Shown here one piece after another: positions 8,614 through 16,638 of a stretch of 64,000 bases of DNA (the first letter of the stretch is position 1; every line of letters starts with the position of its first letter). The stretch lies in the NCBI GenBank assembly GCA_020632575.1, contig JACKFH010000011.1:82333-146332 (forward strand). The letters are read 5' to 3'. The notes beneath the pieces were generated by a model, which was not told the DNA's origin, made no database searches, and saw nothing but the letters and a program-made list of their open reading frames with translations. A program made the translations under genes and the position numbers. This stretch comes from Candidatus Omnitrophota bacterium (GTDB taxonomy: Bacteria; Hinthialibacterota; Hinthialibacteria; OLB16).

Positions 8614-10554
8614 TTGAGCCCCTCAGCGCTTCAACCCCTCAAACGCATCTTCGCGGTGAAAGAGGTCGGGATTCTTCTCATCCTGCTGGGGATGATCCTG
8701 GCCATGTCGCTGTGGACCGATTCTTTCGCGACTGAATCCAACACCATCTCCATTCTTCAAGCGATCGCGCCGATCGCCATCATGGGTATCGGCCAGACGA
8801 TCGTCATATTGACCGCCGGGATCGATCTCTCGGTCGGCTCGGTTTGCGCGTTGTCGGCTTACACCATGTCGCTGCTCTTGATCGGAGAGAGCCAGCCTCC
8901 CCTTTGGATCTCGCTCCTCGTAGCGGTCGGAACGGGGGCGGCATGTGGATTGTTCAGCGGTCTGGTGATCGCCAAATTAAAAGTCACGCCGTTCATTGTA
9001 ACCCTCGGAATGCTGTCGGCCTGCAGCGGGCTTACGCTTGGCCTATCGGGAGGGAAACAGATCGGGCTGAATAAGTTCGGGGTCGAGCAAGAGGTGGTCG
9101 CTTCTATTCTGAGCCCGGACGCGGTTATCGAGGGGCAGCCCGAAGTGGAACGCCACTACTACTCGGATAGCGGAGAAACAACCGCGCTGCTTCCCATCGG
9201 CTCGGACCGCGTTTGGATGGGTGGAGCGCAACCCGGCTCGGTCGCACTTGTGGGATCCGATTGGGAGCCCTTGACCGAAATCCAGATGGACGAGGAGGCG
9301 ATCCTTGCTCTCGCCGAGGGGCCGGAGGGTTCGGTCTACGCTGGAGGGGAGCCGGGTGGGAAGGTCTGGCTCTGCAGTCCGGATGGGTCCAAGAAGCTTT
9401 TCTATGAGACCGGCGCCGAAAGGGTCGCTTCCCTGCTCTCCTTTTCGGACGGAACATTGGCGGTTGGAACAGGCTCCCCGGGAAGGCTGATTCATCTCGA
9501 CGCGGAAGGGAACGTGATCGAGGAATGGAAGATAGGTGAACCGGAATCCGTCCTGTCTCTCACGCTAGGCGAGGAGGGAGAACTTTTGGCGGGGACAGCC
9601 AGACCCGCGCAACTGATATCGATCGCCTCAGACAAGCAACCCGAAGTCTTGTTGGAGTCCGAGGATGAACAGATCGAGCAGGTTCAAGTCGACGAGGACG
9701 GGACGATCTGGTTTGTCAGCGGAGGGGCTAAGCCAAGCAAACTTCAGAAGCTAGTGGATGGTCAGGTCGAATTGATCTGGGATTCTCCGAAGAAACCGAT
9801 TCGAGGTTTTCTTATTTACCCCGAGGGAGTGGTGGTGGTCTCGACCGGCAATGTCGGGTCGATGTATCTGATCCGAGGGGGCGGCGAACCCGAACGCCTG
9901 CATTCGATGACCGCCCACAAAGCGCGCGTATTGGCGAAGGGGCCGTCAGGGAAACAGGTCCTGATTGGGAATGCCGGACCGGCGGGAGTCGGAACAATGA
10001 CTACGGCCGCAACCGACACGGGATACCCCCAGGCGGAGGTGTTCAACAACCTTTATGTCTACGCGCCGGCATTCATGGTTCTGCTCATGATCCTGGGTTG
10101 GCTCTTTCTCCGTTTTACGCGTTGGGGGACCTATGTCTACGCGATCGGAGGGAACGAAACAGCGGCGAGGCTTTCGGGCATCCAGGTCGACCGAATCAAG
10201 ATTATCGCCTACACGCTCAGCGGCATGCTGGCCGGTGTGGCCGCCATTTTCCTGACCTCCAAACTCCACACCCTCGACCCGAACCTGGCGAAAGGGTATG
10301 AATTGAAAGTCATCGCCGCGGTGGTGATCGGCGGAACGAGCCTGATGGGGGGCGAGGGATCGGTGTGGGGCACGCTGATCGGGGCGGCGCTCTTATTTGT
10401 TTTGAACTATGCTCTGGTGCATCTCGGGATGGAGGATATCTGGTCGGATCTGTTCATCGGAGCCATCATCATCCTCGCCGCGGTCCTCGACAGCACCCGT
10501 TCCCGTTTCCCTCAAATCTGGTCGGGGTTGAAGCAACGGTTTGGGATGGGGTAA
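8614..10554 (+). CDS. RbsC-like ABC sugar permease with a ~315-residue beta-propeller-like insertion
   Basis: Residues 1-157 match the first half of an RbsC/BPD_transp_2 permease: IAIMGIGQTIVILTAGIDLSVGSV is the family signature, followed by AKLKVTPFIVTLGMLSACSGL. Residues about 475-646 match the second half: APAFMVLLMILGWLFLRFT, GTYVYAIGGNETAARLSGI, KVIAAVVIGGTSLMGGEGSVWGTLIGA. RbsC proteins are usually about 320 residues; this one has 646. The extra block (about 158-474) is hydrophilic with repeated VYAGGEPGGKVW, LAVGTGSPGRLIHLD and LLAGTARPAQLISI segments, which look like propeller blades of the kind seen in sugar- or PQQ-sensor proteins. It falls in the loop that normally contains the short periplasmic segment between membrane helices. 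The TTG start is supported by AAGG upstream; GTG 8656 is possible. The frame is uninterrupted across both joints. Confidence 0.88.
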   Translation: MSPSALQPLKRIFAVKEVGILLILLGMILAMSLWTDSFATESNTISILQAIAPIAIMGIGQTIVILTAGIDLSVGSVCALSAYTMSLLLIGESQPPLWISLLVAVGTGAACGLFSGLVIAKLKVTPFIVTLGMLSACSGLTLGLSGGKQIGLNKFGVEQEVVASILSPDAVIEGQPEVERHYYSDSGETTALLPIGSDRVWMGGAQPGSVALVGSDWEPLTEIQMDEEAILALAEGPEGSVYAGGEPGGKVWLCSPDGSKKLFYETGAERVASLLSFSDGTLAVGTGSPGRLIHLDAEGNVIEEWKIGEPESVLSLTLGEEGELLAGTARPAQLISIASDKQPEVLLESEDEQIEQVQVDEDGTIWFVSGGAKPSKLQKLVDGQVELIWDSPKKPIRGFLIYPEGVVVVSTGNVGSMYLIRGGGEPERLHSMTAHKARVLAKGPSGKQVLIGNAGPAGVGTMTTAATDTGYPQAEVFNNLYVYAPAFMVLLMILGWLFLRFTRWGTYVYAIGGNETAARLSGIQVDRIKIIAYTLSGMLAGVAAIFLTSKLHTLDPNLAKGYELKVIAAVVIGGTSLMGGEGSVWGTLIGAALLFVLNYALVHLGMEDIWSDLFIGAIIILAAVLDSTRSRFPQIWSGLKQRFGMG

Positions 10555-10578
10555 GGATAATCATAAGGAGGAGGGGAA

Positions 10579-10998
10579 ATGAATCTTCCGGTGGAAGAAA
10601 TCGTGCGAATTATCCGAGATCGATATCCCGACACAATTGCGATTTATCTCTTTGGGAGCCAAGCCGAGGGTGCGACCCACGGGGAGAGCGACCTCGATCT
10701 CGCGGTCCTGTTGCCATACACGACCGCCGCGAAAGTCGATTTGGTCGAGTGGATCGACCTGACCCAGTCAATAGAGCGTTGCTCCGAAATAGACCGAGTC
10801 GACCTCATCAATCTTCGACGTGTCGATACGGTCTTCCGTTTTCAGGTTGTGGCTAAAGGAAATCGAATTTTCTGCTCGGATAAATCGAGCGCCGACGAAT
10901 TTGAAATTCTAACAATCGCTCTGTATCAGCAACTGGAGTTTGAACGGAAAGAGATTATCGAAGAAGGAATTCGCTCAGGGCGGTTCCATCATGTCTGA
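10579..10998 (+). CDS. mntA: MntA-type minimal nucleotidyltransferase antitoxin
   Basis: A 139-residue nucleotidyltransferase with the GSx10DxD active site: FGSQAEGATHGESDLDLAV places Gly26-Ser27 and Asp38/Asp40 exactly as in MNT antitoxins. The start follows a strong AAGGAGGAGGGG site. The last eight bases overlap the next gene, a HEPN protein, which is the standard MNT-HEPN arrangement. In the characterised pairs MntA silences its HEPN partner by adding AMP to a tyrosine near the HEPN active site. The C-terminal helix EFERKEIIEEGIRSGRFHH probably contacts the partner. The gene order is antitoxin first. Confidence 0.9.
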   Translation: MNLPVEEIVRIIRDRYPDTIAIYLFGSQAEGATHGESDLDLAVLLPYTTAAKVDLVEWIDLTQSIERCSEIDRVDLINLRRVDTVFRFQVVAKGNRIFCSDKSSADEFEILTIALYQQLEFERKEIIEEGIRSGRFHHV

Positions 10999-11419
10999 TC
11001 CTGTTGTCTTGAGTAAGAAAGAGAGTCTCGAAAGGTGCCTCCAACAAGTCCGCAAATACTATGCGCTTGAGACCGGAGAGGATTTCAGGACCGATTACCT
11101 AAGGCAGGATGCGATTGAGATGAACCTTCAGAGGATTTGTGATATTTGCATCGACCTAGCCAACATGACAATCAAAAGAAGGAAGATCGGGTTGCCAAAG
11201 GACTCTGGTGAGAGTTTCAACCTTCTCCATGAAGCTGGGGTCATCGACAAAGACCTTGCCAGAAGTCTTAGGGGGATGGTCGGATTTCGAAATATCCTCG
11301 TCCATCGTTACCATGAGTTCAATCTGGACATCATGGTCGATGTCATAGAGAACCATCTCGGAGATCCCCTCCGATTCGCTCAGATAATCGTTGAAGACTT
11401 TGATCGAGATTCCAAATAG
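10991..11419 (+). CDS. hepT: HEPN-domain toxin (HepT/DUF86 type)
   Basis: A 142-residue all-helical protein with the catalytic HEPN ribonuclease motif RNILVHRY: Arg100-x4-His105, with Tyr107 two residues later, the residue AMPylated by MntA in studied pairs. The active site therefore looks intact. ATG 10991 lies inside the last codons of mntA, giving translational coupling; a longer in-frame start at 10940 would bury the overlap and lacks support. The pair would act as a toxin-antitoxin or abortive-infection module, cutting cellular RNA or tRNA when the antitoxin is lost. The following gene starts only 11 bases later, so read-through into it is likely. Confidence 0.9.
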   Translation: MSDPVVLSKKESLERCLQQVRKYYALETGEDFRTDYLRQDAIEMNLQRICDICIDLANMTIKRRKIGLPKDSGESFNLLHEAGVIDKDLARSLRGMVGFRNILVHRYHEFNLDIMVDVIENHLGDPLRFAQIIVEDFDRDSK

Positions 11420-11429
11420 GGAGAGACTA

Positions 11430-12872
11430 ATGAACCGTACTGGAAGAATTTCTTTTTGCTTTTTGCTCATTAATTTTGTCATCTGGATTTCGCCAGCGCT
11501 CGGCGAGGACGTCTGGGATATCGGATCCCGGCTTTCGCTCTTTGTCGATGGAAAGATCGTCGAGGAGATGGATGGAACAAGATTGCAACTCCATCATCCG
11601 ATTCCCGCCGAGGATGTCATCCGCTTCGACAATCCTTGGGAGGGGAAGTATGTGGGGTATGTGACCATCATCTACGATGGGCATCTCTATCGAATGTATT
11701 ACCGGGGCATGCCCGAAGCGGGACAGGATGGATCGATCGGGGAGACCACCTGTTACGCCGAGAGCCTCGATGGCGTTCATTGGGTGAAGCCGAATCTCGG
11801 AATCCATGAGGTCGATGGAACGCTGGAAAACAATGCGATCCTGGCCAACGCCGCGCCCTTCTCTCACAACTTTGCGCCCTTTCTCGACAAGAATCCGGAT
11901 TGTGATCCCGATCAGAAGTTCAAAGCCTTGGCCGGCACTGGCAAGACAGGCTTGGTTCCCTTCGCCTCTCCCGATGGCATCCATTGGAAGAAGCTGCGGG
12001 ATGAGGGAGTCATCACCAAAGGCGCGTTCGATTCTCAAAACGTGGGATTCTGGTCGGAAGAGGAGGGCTGCTACCTTTCCTACTTCCGAATTTTTTCGGA
12101 TGGAGTGCGCTCGATCAGCCGAACGACCTCCAAGGATTTTCTCAACTGGGAGGAGCCGGTCGAGATGACCTATGGCGACACCCCCAGAGAGCATCTCTAT
12201 ACGAATCAGACTCACCCCTACTTCCGGGCGCCTCACATCTATCTCGCCATCTGCGCACGGTTCATGCCGGGAAGAAGAGTGATCTCGGAGTCGACCGCGA
12301 AGAGACTTGGCGGCGATCTGCAATACTCCGGAGATTGTTCGGACACGGTCTTCATGACCACCCGAGGGGGAAATGAATATGACCGGACCTTCATGGAAGG
12401 GTTTGTCCGACCCGGACTCGGAATGGGCAATTGGACCTCGCGCACGAATTATCCGGCCTATGGAGTGGTCCCGACTGGCGATGGGGAGATGTCCCTGTAT
12501 GTTCAGAGGAATTATGGCCAACCCACCCATCATCTTCAGCGTTTAACCCTGCGGACGGATGGGTTCGTCTCGCTCCATGGCCCATACCAAGGAGGCGAAG
12601 CGACAACTCGTCCCTTCATCTTCGAGGGAAAAAACCTGGTCCTCAACTTTGCCACCTCTGCGGCAGGGAGTGCTTGGGTCGGTCTCCAGGATGAAGAGGG
12701 GAATCCGATTGACGGATATGGTCTCGAGGATTGCGATGAGATGGTCGGCGACGAAATTGCGCGGACGGTGACCTGGAAAGGAAACGTGGATCTTTCACAA
12801 GTCGCGGGAAAAAAGGTTCGACTGCATTTCAAGTTGAAAGATGCCGACGTCTATTCGTTTCGGTTTCAATAA
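11430..12872 (+). CDS. Secreted five-bladed-propeller glycosidase-like protein (GH32/GH43 clan-like)
   Basis: A signal peptide (ISFCFLLINFVIWISPALG) leads to the first strand WDIGSRLSLFVDGKIVEEMDG. Repeated blade-like motifs follow: YDGHLYRMYYRG, CYAESLDGVHWVKP, FASPDGIHWKKL, GFWSEEEGCYLSYFRI and SISRTTSKDFLNWEEP. These resemble the five-bladed propellers of GH32/GH43/GH62 enzymes and of uncharacterised planctomycete proteins. A beta-sandwich-like tail (from about residue 395, RPFIFEGKNLVLNFATSAAGS) matches the C-terminal module of GH32 proteins. I cannot confidently place the three catalytic acids. GGGAGAG precedes ATG 11430. It lies just behind the toxin-antitoxin pair and 54 bases before a larA-like gene. 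A role in carbohydrate degradation is inferred from fold. Confidence 0.7.
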   Translation: MNRTGRISFCFLLINFVIWISPALGEDVWDIGSRLSLFVDGKIVEEMDGTRLQLHHPIPAEDVIRFDNPWEGKYVGYVTIIYDGHLYRMYYRGMPEAGQDGSIGETTCYAESLDGVHWVKPNLGIHEVDGTLENNAILANAAPFSHNFAPFLDKNPDCDPDQKFKALAGTGKTGLVPFASPDGIHWKKLRDEGVITKGAFDSQNVGFWSEEEGCYLSYFRIFSDGVRSISRTTSKDFLNWEEPVEMTYGDTPREHLYTNQTHPYFRAPHIYLAICARFMPGRRVISESTAKRLGGDLQYSGDCSDTVFMTTRGGNEYDRTFMEGFVRPGLGMGNWTSRTNYPAYGVVPTGDGEMSLYVQRNYGQPTHHLQRLTLRTDGFVSLHGPYQGGEATTRPFIFEGKNLVLNFATSAAGSAWVGLQDEEGNPIDGYGLEDCDEMVGDEIARTVTWKGNVDLSQVAGKKVRLHFKLKDADVYSFRFQ

Positions 12873-12926
12873 TGTGACACCTTGGGTTCTTTGAATTAGA
12901 CTGAAGAAAAACGTAAGGAGCGCCCC

Positions 12927-14216
12927 GTGTTAGTCGAAGTCGCCTATGGAAAAACGAGATTGCCGGTCGAGATTCCGGACGAAAACCTTCAAAAGGTGTT
13001 TCGTGTCCGCCATTGGCCGGGGTTAGCCAACCCAGCCCAGGCCATTGAGGCCTCTCTTGTCAATCCAATCGATTCCGCGCCACTCGCTGATATCGCTCGT
13101 GGGAAGAAGAACGCCACGATTGTTATTTCCGATATTACCCGCCCGGTTCCCAATCGACTCCTTCTCCCACCGATCCTCCAAACCCTGGAAGGGGCGGGAA
13201 TGGCCAAAGACCAGATCCTCATCTTGATCGCAACTGGAATGCACCGACCGAACGAAGGCGATGAGTTGATCGAACTTGTGGGCGCTGAGATCGCAGCAAA
13301 CTATCGGGTCGAGAATCATTTTGGAACCGATGTTGATAGCCATGTCGATCTGGGGACAGACGAAAGCGGCGTTCCACTCCTGGTCGATCGGCGATACCAC
13401 GAAGCGGATTTGAAGATCGTGACCGGCTTAATCGAGCCTCATCTGATCGCGGGCTATTCCGGCGGACGCAAGGGAATTCTCCCGGGAATCTGTTCGCTCG
13501 AGACAATGAAAGTGATGCACGGCTACCGGATGATCCAGCAGGAGCGGGCCTCGACTGGAATTCTCGATGGCAACCCCTTCCACGAAACCGCACTACGACT
13601 GGCGGAAAGGGTGGGCTGCGATTTCCTGGTGAATGTCACTCTCAACGATGTCCGAGAGATGACCGGTGTTTTCTCCGGAAACCTGGACAGCGCTCATCGC
13701 GCCGGGTGCCGTGAAATCGAAAAGTATGTGGTCGACACCATCGATGAACCCGTTGATATCGTGGTCACCGGCAGCGGGGGATATCCCCTCGATCAAACCC
13801 TGTATCAAGCGATCAAGGGGATGATCGCTGCAAAAGAGATTCTCAAACCGGGCGGGACAATCATTTTTTGTTCCGACCTCGGTCAAGGCTTAGGGAGCCC
13901 GCCTTTCCAAGAATTGATGGCCCAACTCGATTCCCCCGAGGGGATGATGGCGAGGCTCGAGGAGGTGGATTATCTGAAGATGGACCAATGGATGGTTCAG
14001 GATTTCTGCAACATCCTGCTCCATGCAGGCGAGATCCAGACCTGTACACAAGGGTTATCCTCAGAAGAATTGGAACGGGTCCACTTGGTCCCAATCGATT
14101 CGCTTCAGAGCGGTCTCGAGCGTGCCTTCGCGACTCAGGGTCCGAATGCCACTGTGGCCGCGCTTCCCGATGGCCCGTATGTGATTGCTCAAGTTGCCGA
14201 GGGAATGCTTTCATAA
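12927..14216 (+). CDS. larA: LarA-family racemase (nickel-pincer cofactor enzyme)
   Basis: A 429-residue protein of the lactate racemase family. The SDITRP motif lies at residues 68-73, ATGMHRP has His106, EPHLIAGYSGGRKG has His172 and Lys182, and MHGYR has His198. These are offset by exactly two from His108, His174, Lys184 and His200 of the Lactiplantibacillus enzyme, which hold the nickel-pincer cofactor (Lys184 covalently) and act as acid-base residues. The active site therefore looks complete. The GTG start has AAGGAG eight bases upstream. Cofactor genes larB, larC and larE are not in the window. LarA homologues act on many 2-hydroxyacids, so lactate is only one possible substrate; the glycosidase-like neighbour may hint at a sugar acid. 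Confidence 0.9.
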   Translation: MLVEVAYGKTRLPVEIPDENLQKVFRVRHWPGLANPAQAIEASLVNPIDSAPLADIARGKKNATIVISDITRPVPNRLLLPPILQTLEGAGMAKDQILILIATGMHRPNEGDELIELVGAEIAANYRVENHFGTDVDSHVDLGTDESGVPLLVDRRYHEADLKIVTGLIEPHLIAGYSGGRKGILPGICSLETMKVMHGYRMIQQERASTGILDGNPFHETALRLAERVGCDFLVNVTLNDVREMTGVFSGNLDSAHRAGCREIEKYVVDTIDEPVDIVVTGSGGYPLDQTLYQAIKGMIAAKEILKPGGTIIFCSDLGQGLGSPPFQELMAQLDSPEGMMARLEEVDYLKMDQWMVQDFCNILLHAGEIQTCTQGLSSEELERVHLVPIDSLQSGLERAFATQGPNATVAALPDGPYVIAQVAEGMLS

Positions 14217-14219
14217 GTC

Positions 14220-15110
14220 ATGACCAAGATCATTCTTTCGCTCCTCGTCCTTCTGGCCATTGTCCCTGCTTCATTCGCGCAAAGGACTGATGAAAAGGAT
14301 CTCCTCCTTTTTGGCAAGGCGTGGCTGGATCCCTCGGATTATGCCTGGTCGCGGGAGAGTTTTTCTCGGCTGGAATCGGACAAGGAACCGGGGGCAAGTG
14401 TCAGGGATGTGGGAAGACTCCGAATTCGGTTCATTAAGATCGACGGCGAATTGCTCGGGTTGGACATTCGTGTTCTGAGTTACCGTTACGAAGCGAAGCT
14501 CCAGGGGAAAAAAGAAATACAGGGGGTCTCGGAACTCGAGGGAACCCGTCTCCCCCCGGTGTGGCTTCATCCGGCGCTTGGTTTTTCGGTCTCCGGCGAT
14601 TCGGAGACTGGGATTCAGAACAATGTTCAGACCGGGGAAATTTTCGAGCTCATCGACTTTCGAGGGTTCGTACCGAGAGAGACGCCGGTGGTGGGAGAGG
14701 AATGGTCCGGGAAGATGGTGAGAAAACCGGACGAGTTCTTCCGGTTTAAGGAAGAAAGAGAACGAAAATTCACTTGTGTCGATAAAAAAGAGACCGAGCA
14801 AGGGGATAAATTCAAAGTCGAATTCCACGAAATCCTCAAAGTCACATCCATGGAAGCTTCACGGTCGCATGAACTCTGCGAGACGGATGGTTATTATTGG
14901 GTTCTGATGCCACAGGGTCTGGTTGAAACGGTTTCTTGGGAGTCGGTCGCGACGGAATACAAGGGAAACAATGGCGGAGGCCCGACCGACAAGGTCGAAA
15001 CCCGGACCGTGACTAACATAGTACGGCGAGATCCTCCGCCTCCGAAGACAAAGAACAAGCCTGAAAAGGAAGAGGCGACTCATACCGAGTCGCCTCTTCC
15101 TCCAAGGTAA
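14220..15110 (+). CDS. Secreted protein of unknown function
   Basis: A clear signal peptide (MTKIILSLLVLLAIVPASFAQ) precedes about 275 residues I do not recognise. The mature part is mixed beta, with a conserved-looking GYYWVLMPQGLVETVSWESVATEY block near residue 220-245 and a charged, proline-rich tail (PPPPKTKNKPEKEEATHTESP). It starts three bases after the larA stop, so it is probably cotranscribed and translationally coupled. The last codons are written over a 14-bp perfect hairpin. A periplasmic or outer-surface location is likely. No catalytic motif stands out. Confidence 0.75.
   Translation: MTKIILSLLVLLAIVPASFAQRTDEKDLLLFGKAWLDPSDYAWSRESFSRLESDKEPGASVRDVGRLRIRFIKIDGELLGLDIRVLSYRYEAKLQGKKEIQGVSELEGTRLPPVWLHPALGFSVSGDSETGIQNNVQTGEIFELIDFRGFVPRETPVVGEEWSGKMVRKPDEFFRFKEERERKFTCVDKKETEQGDKFKVEFHEILKVTSMEASRSHELCETDGYYWVLMPQGLVETVSWESVATEYKGNNGGGPTDKVETRTVTNIVRRDPPPPKTKNKPEKEEATHTESPLPPR
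15068..15100 (+). terminator. 14-bp perfect hairpin at the end of the larA transcript
   Basis: Arms GGAAGAGGCGACTC (15068-15081) and GAGTCGCCTCTTCC (15087-15100) with a 5-base loop lie inside the last codons of the upstream gene, before the convergent VOC gene. No U-tract follows, so it is either a Rho-independent-like end working in both directions or a member of the dispersed palindromic repeats. Confidence 0.5.
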
Positions 15111-15132
15111 GACGAGTTTGCCCTGGTTGATT

Positions 15133-15621
15133 TTAAGGAAGCCTAGAAAAGACCAGGATGTCTCCATCGGGAGTTTGGACCGCGAACTCTCGAGCGCCCC
15201 ACTGGCGATAAACCGGACGCTCCAGCGCCTTCAGATCCTCCGAAAGATGGTCGATCGCTTTGACCCCTTTTTCGGTGACTTGTTTAAAGTAATCGTCGAT
15301 ACGTCCGACATCGAAACCGACCACCATGTTCGGTTCGCCTTCGGAATCGCGATCCGCGTATGGTGTCAGGGCGAGGTATTGGCCGGGGGAGACTTCATAA
15401 ACGTGGAATTCTCCCATCCGCTGGCCTTCGAACCCGAGTTTTTCATTGAGAAATTGATCGGTTGCGTCCACATCCTTCACCCGCATCGCGACAAACCGGA
15501 TCTCTCCCGGCGAGATCGCGGGCTTGTCCTTGTCGCTCTCTTGAGCGCCGGTGTACCCCGCGGAAAACATGAGCGCTCCAAAAAGGGCGAGCGCGATCCC
15601 AGACAACAAAGATTTCTTCAT
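15133..15621 (-). CDS. Secreted VOC (glyoxalase-fold) protein
   Basis: A signal peptide (KKSLLSGIALALFGALMFSAG) precedes one vicinal-oxygen-chelate module: IRFVAMRVKDVDATDQFLNEKLGFE, then YLALTPYADRD, MVVGFDVGRIDDYFKQVTEKGV and REFAVQTPDGDILVFSRLP. Only one module pair is present, so it probably works as a dimer. Secretion is unusual for glyoxalase or dioxygenase homologues and suggests a binding or non-classical role. ATG 15621 has GAGG upstream; a longer in-frame start at 15654 lacks a ribosome site and precedes the signal peptide. Metal ligands cannot be assigned with certainty. Confidence 0.75.
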   Translation of the reverse strand: MKKSLLSGIALALFGALMFSAGYTGAQESDKDKPAISPGEIRFVAMRVKDVDATDQFLNEKLGFEGQRMGEFHVYEVSPGQYLALTPYADRDSEGEPNMVVGFDVGRIDDYFKQVTEKGVKAIDHLSEDLKALERPVYRQWGAREFAVQTPDGDILVFSRLP

Positions 15622-15762
15622 TTCATCCTCCAATGCCGAGTTTTGATTGATCATTGATTCATGACTCCCGCCACACGGGGGAGATCGACTGAAATTGTAA
15701 CTGATCTGGGGAATTTAGGATGTCAAGAAAACTTCAAATCCGGGTCAAAAACGGGACTTCGA

Positions 15763-16638
15763 TCAGGGCTGAGCCTTGATCTTGAAACCGGCGAGGACCG
15801 GGTAATGGTCGGAGGGAAGAACACCCTCACGCTTTTCGGTGAGAACACGATAAGAGAGGGGAGCAACGGGGCCCTTATACAAGATCCAATCGATGGGTTT
15901 CCCCGCATCTGGCTCATTGTCGCGAAAACCGTTAAAAGTCCTTTGTTCCGGAGCGCCCAATGTTTGTTGAGTGTCGTGAAAACCCTTGTCCGATTCCGTG
16001 AGGGTGGCGTGAGGCATGGAATCAGGCCGGCAGTTGAAGTCCCCCATGAGGAAAACGATGGTCCCCTCGGGAGGGTCGATCGATTGGAGGCGATTCAGGA
16101 TCAATTCGGCGCTTTTCGAGCGCGCCTCGTCGGAGACATGGGAGAAATGGGTGTTCATCACCAGAAATCTTTGTGAGGTTTTGCGGTTGAGAACCTCGAT
16201 CCAAGTGAGGATTCGTGGGAGATCCGACCATGTCTTGCTCCCCGGTATGTCGGGTGTGTCGGAAAGCCAGAATCGGTCAGCCCTGACTAAAGTGTATTTG
16301 TCGGCATCAAAGAGAATTGAAGCATGCTCTCCTGTTCTTCCACCCTCACGCCCTTCCCCGACAAGGGTGTATCGCGAATTCAGATTTTCGAGGATAAAGT
16401 CGTTCTGAAAATCGAGCGCTTCCTGAAGTCCGACAAAATCCGGAGAGAGTTCCTCGATCGCGCCGACAACCGCCTCTCGACGGAGGTCCCAAGTGTGTCC
16501 CTCATCCCTGGCAGTCCCGTACCGGATGTTGAAAGTGAGGACTTGGATGGGAGGCTCCGAGGCAACCACAAATGGCGTCAAGAATAGCGAGGAAATCGTG
16601 AGGGAGACCGCGATCAATAACTTAAACATCGATATCAT
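15763..16638 (-). CDS. Secreted endonuclease/exonuclease/phosphatase (EEP) family hydrolase
   Basis: A signal peptide (LLIAVSLTISSLFLTPFVVAS) precedes a complete EEP fold. Catalytic landmarks are LTFNIRYG (Asn), DFVGLQEA (metal-binding Glu), VMNTHFSH, FLMGDFNCRP (Asp and Asn), IDWILYKG and PSDHYPVLAGF (terminal Asp-His pair). Homologues of this length with the FNIRYGT opening are exported phosphodiesterases or sphingomyelinase-like and nuclease enzymes in environmental bacteria. The start ATG overlaps the HDOD stop by four bases (ATGA), so translation is coupled. Substrate is not determined; lipid headgroups, inositol phosphates or DNA are all open. Confidence 0.87.
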   Translation of the reverse strand: MISMFKLLIAVSLTISSLFLTPFVVASEPPIQVLTFNIRYGTARDEGHTWDLRREAVVGAIEELSPDFVGLQEALDFQNDFILENLNSRYTLVGEGREGGRTGEHASILFDADKYTLVRADRFWLSDTPDIPGSKTWSDLPRILTWIEVLNRKTSQRFLVMNTHFSHVSDEARSKSAELILNRLQSIDPPEGTIVFLMGDFNCRPDSMPHATLTESDKGFHDTQQTLGAPEQRTFNGFRDNEPDAGKPIDWILYKGPVAPLSYRVLTEKREGVLPSDHYPVLAGFKIKAQP

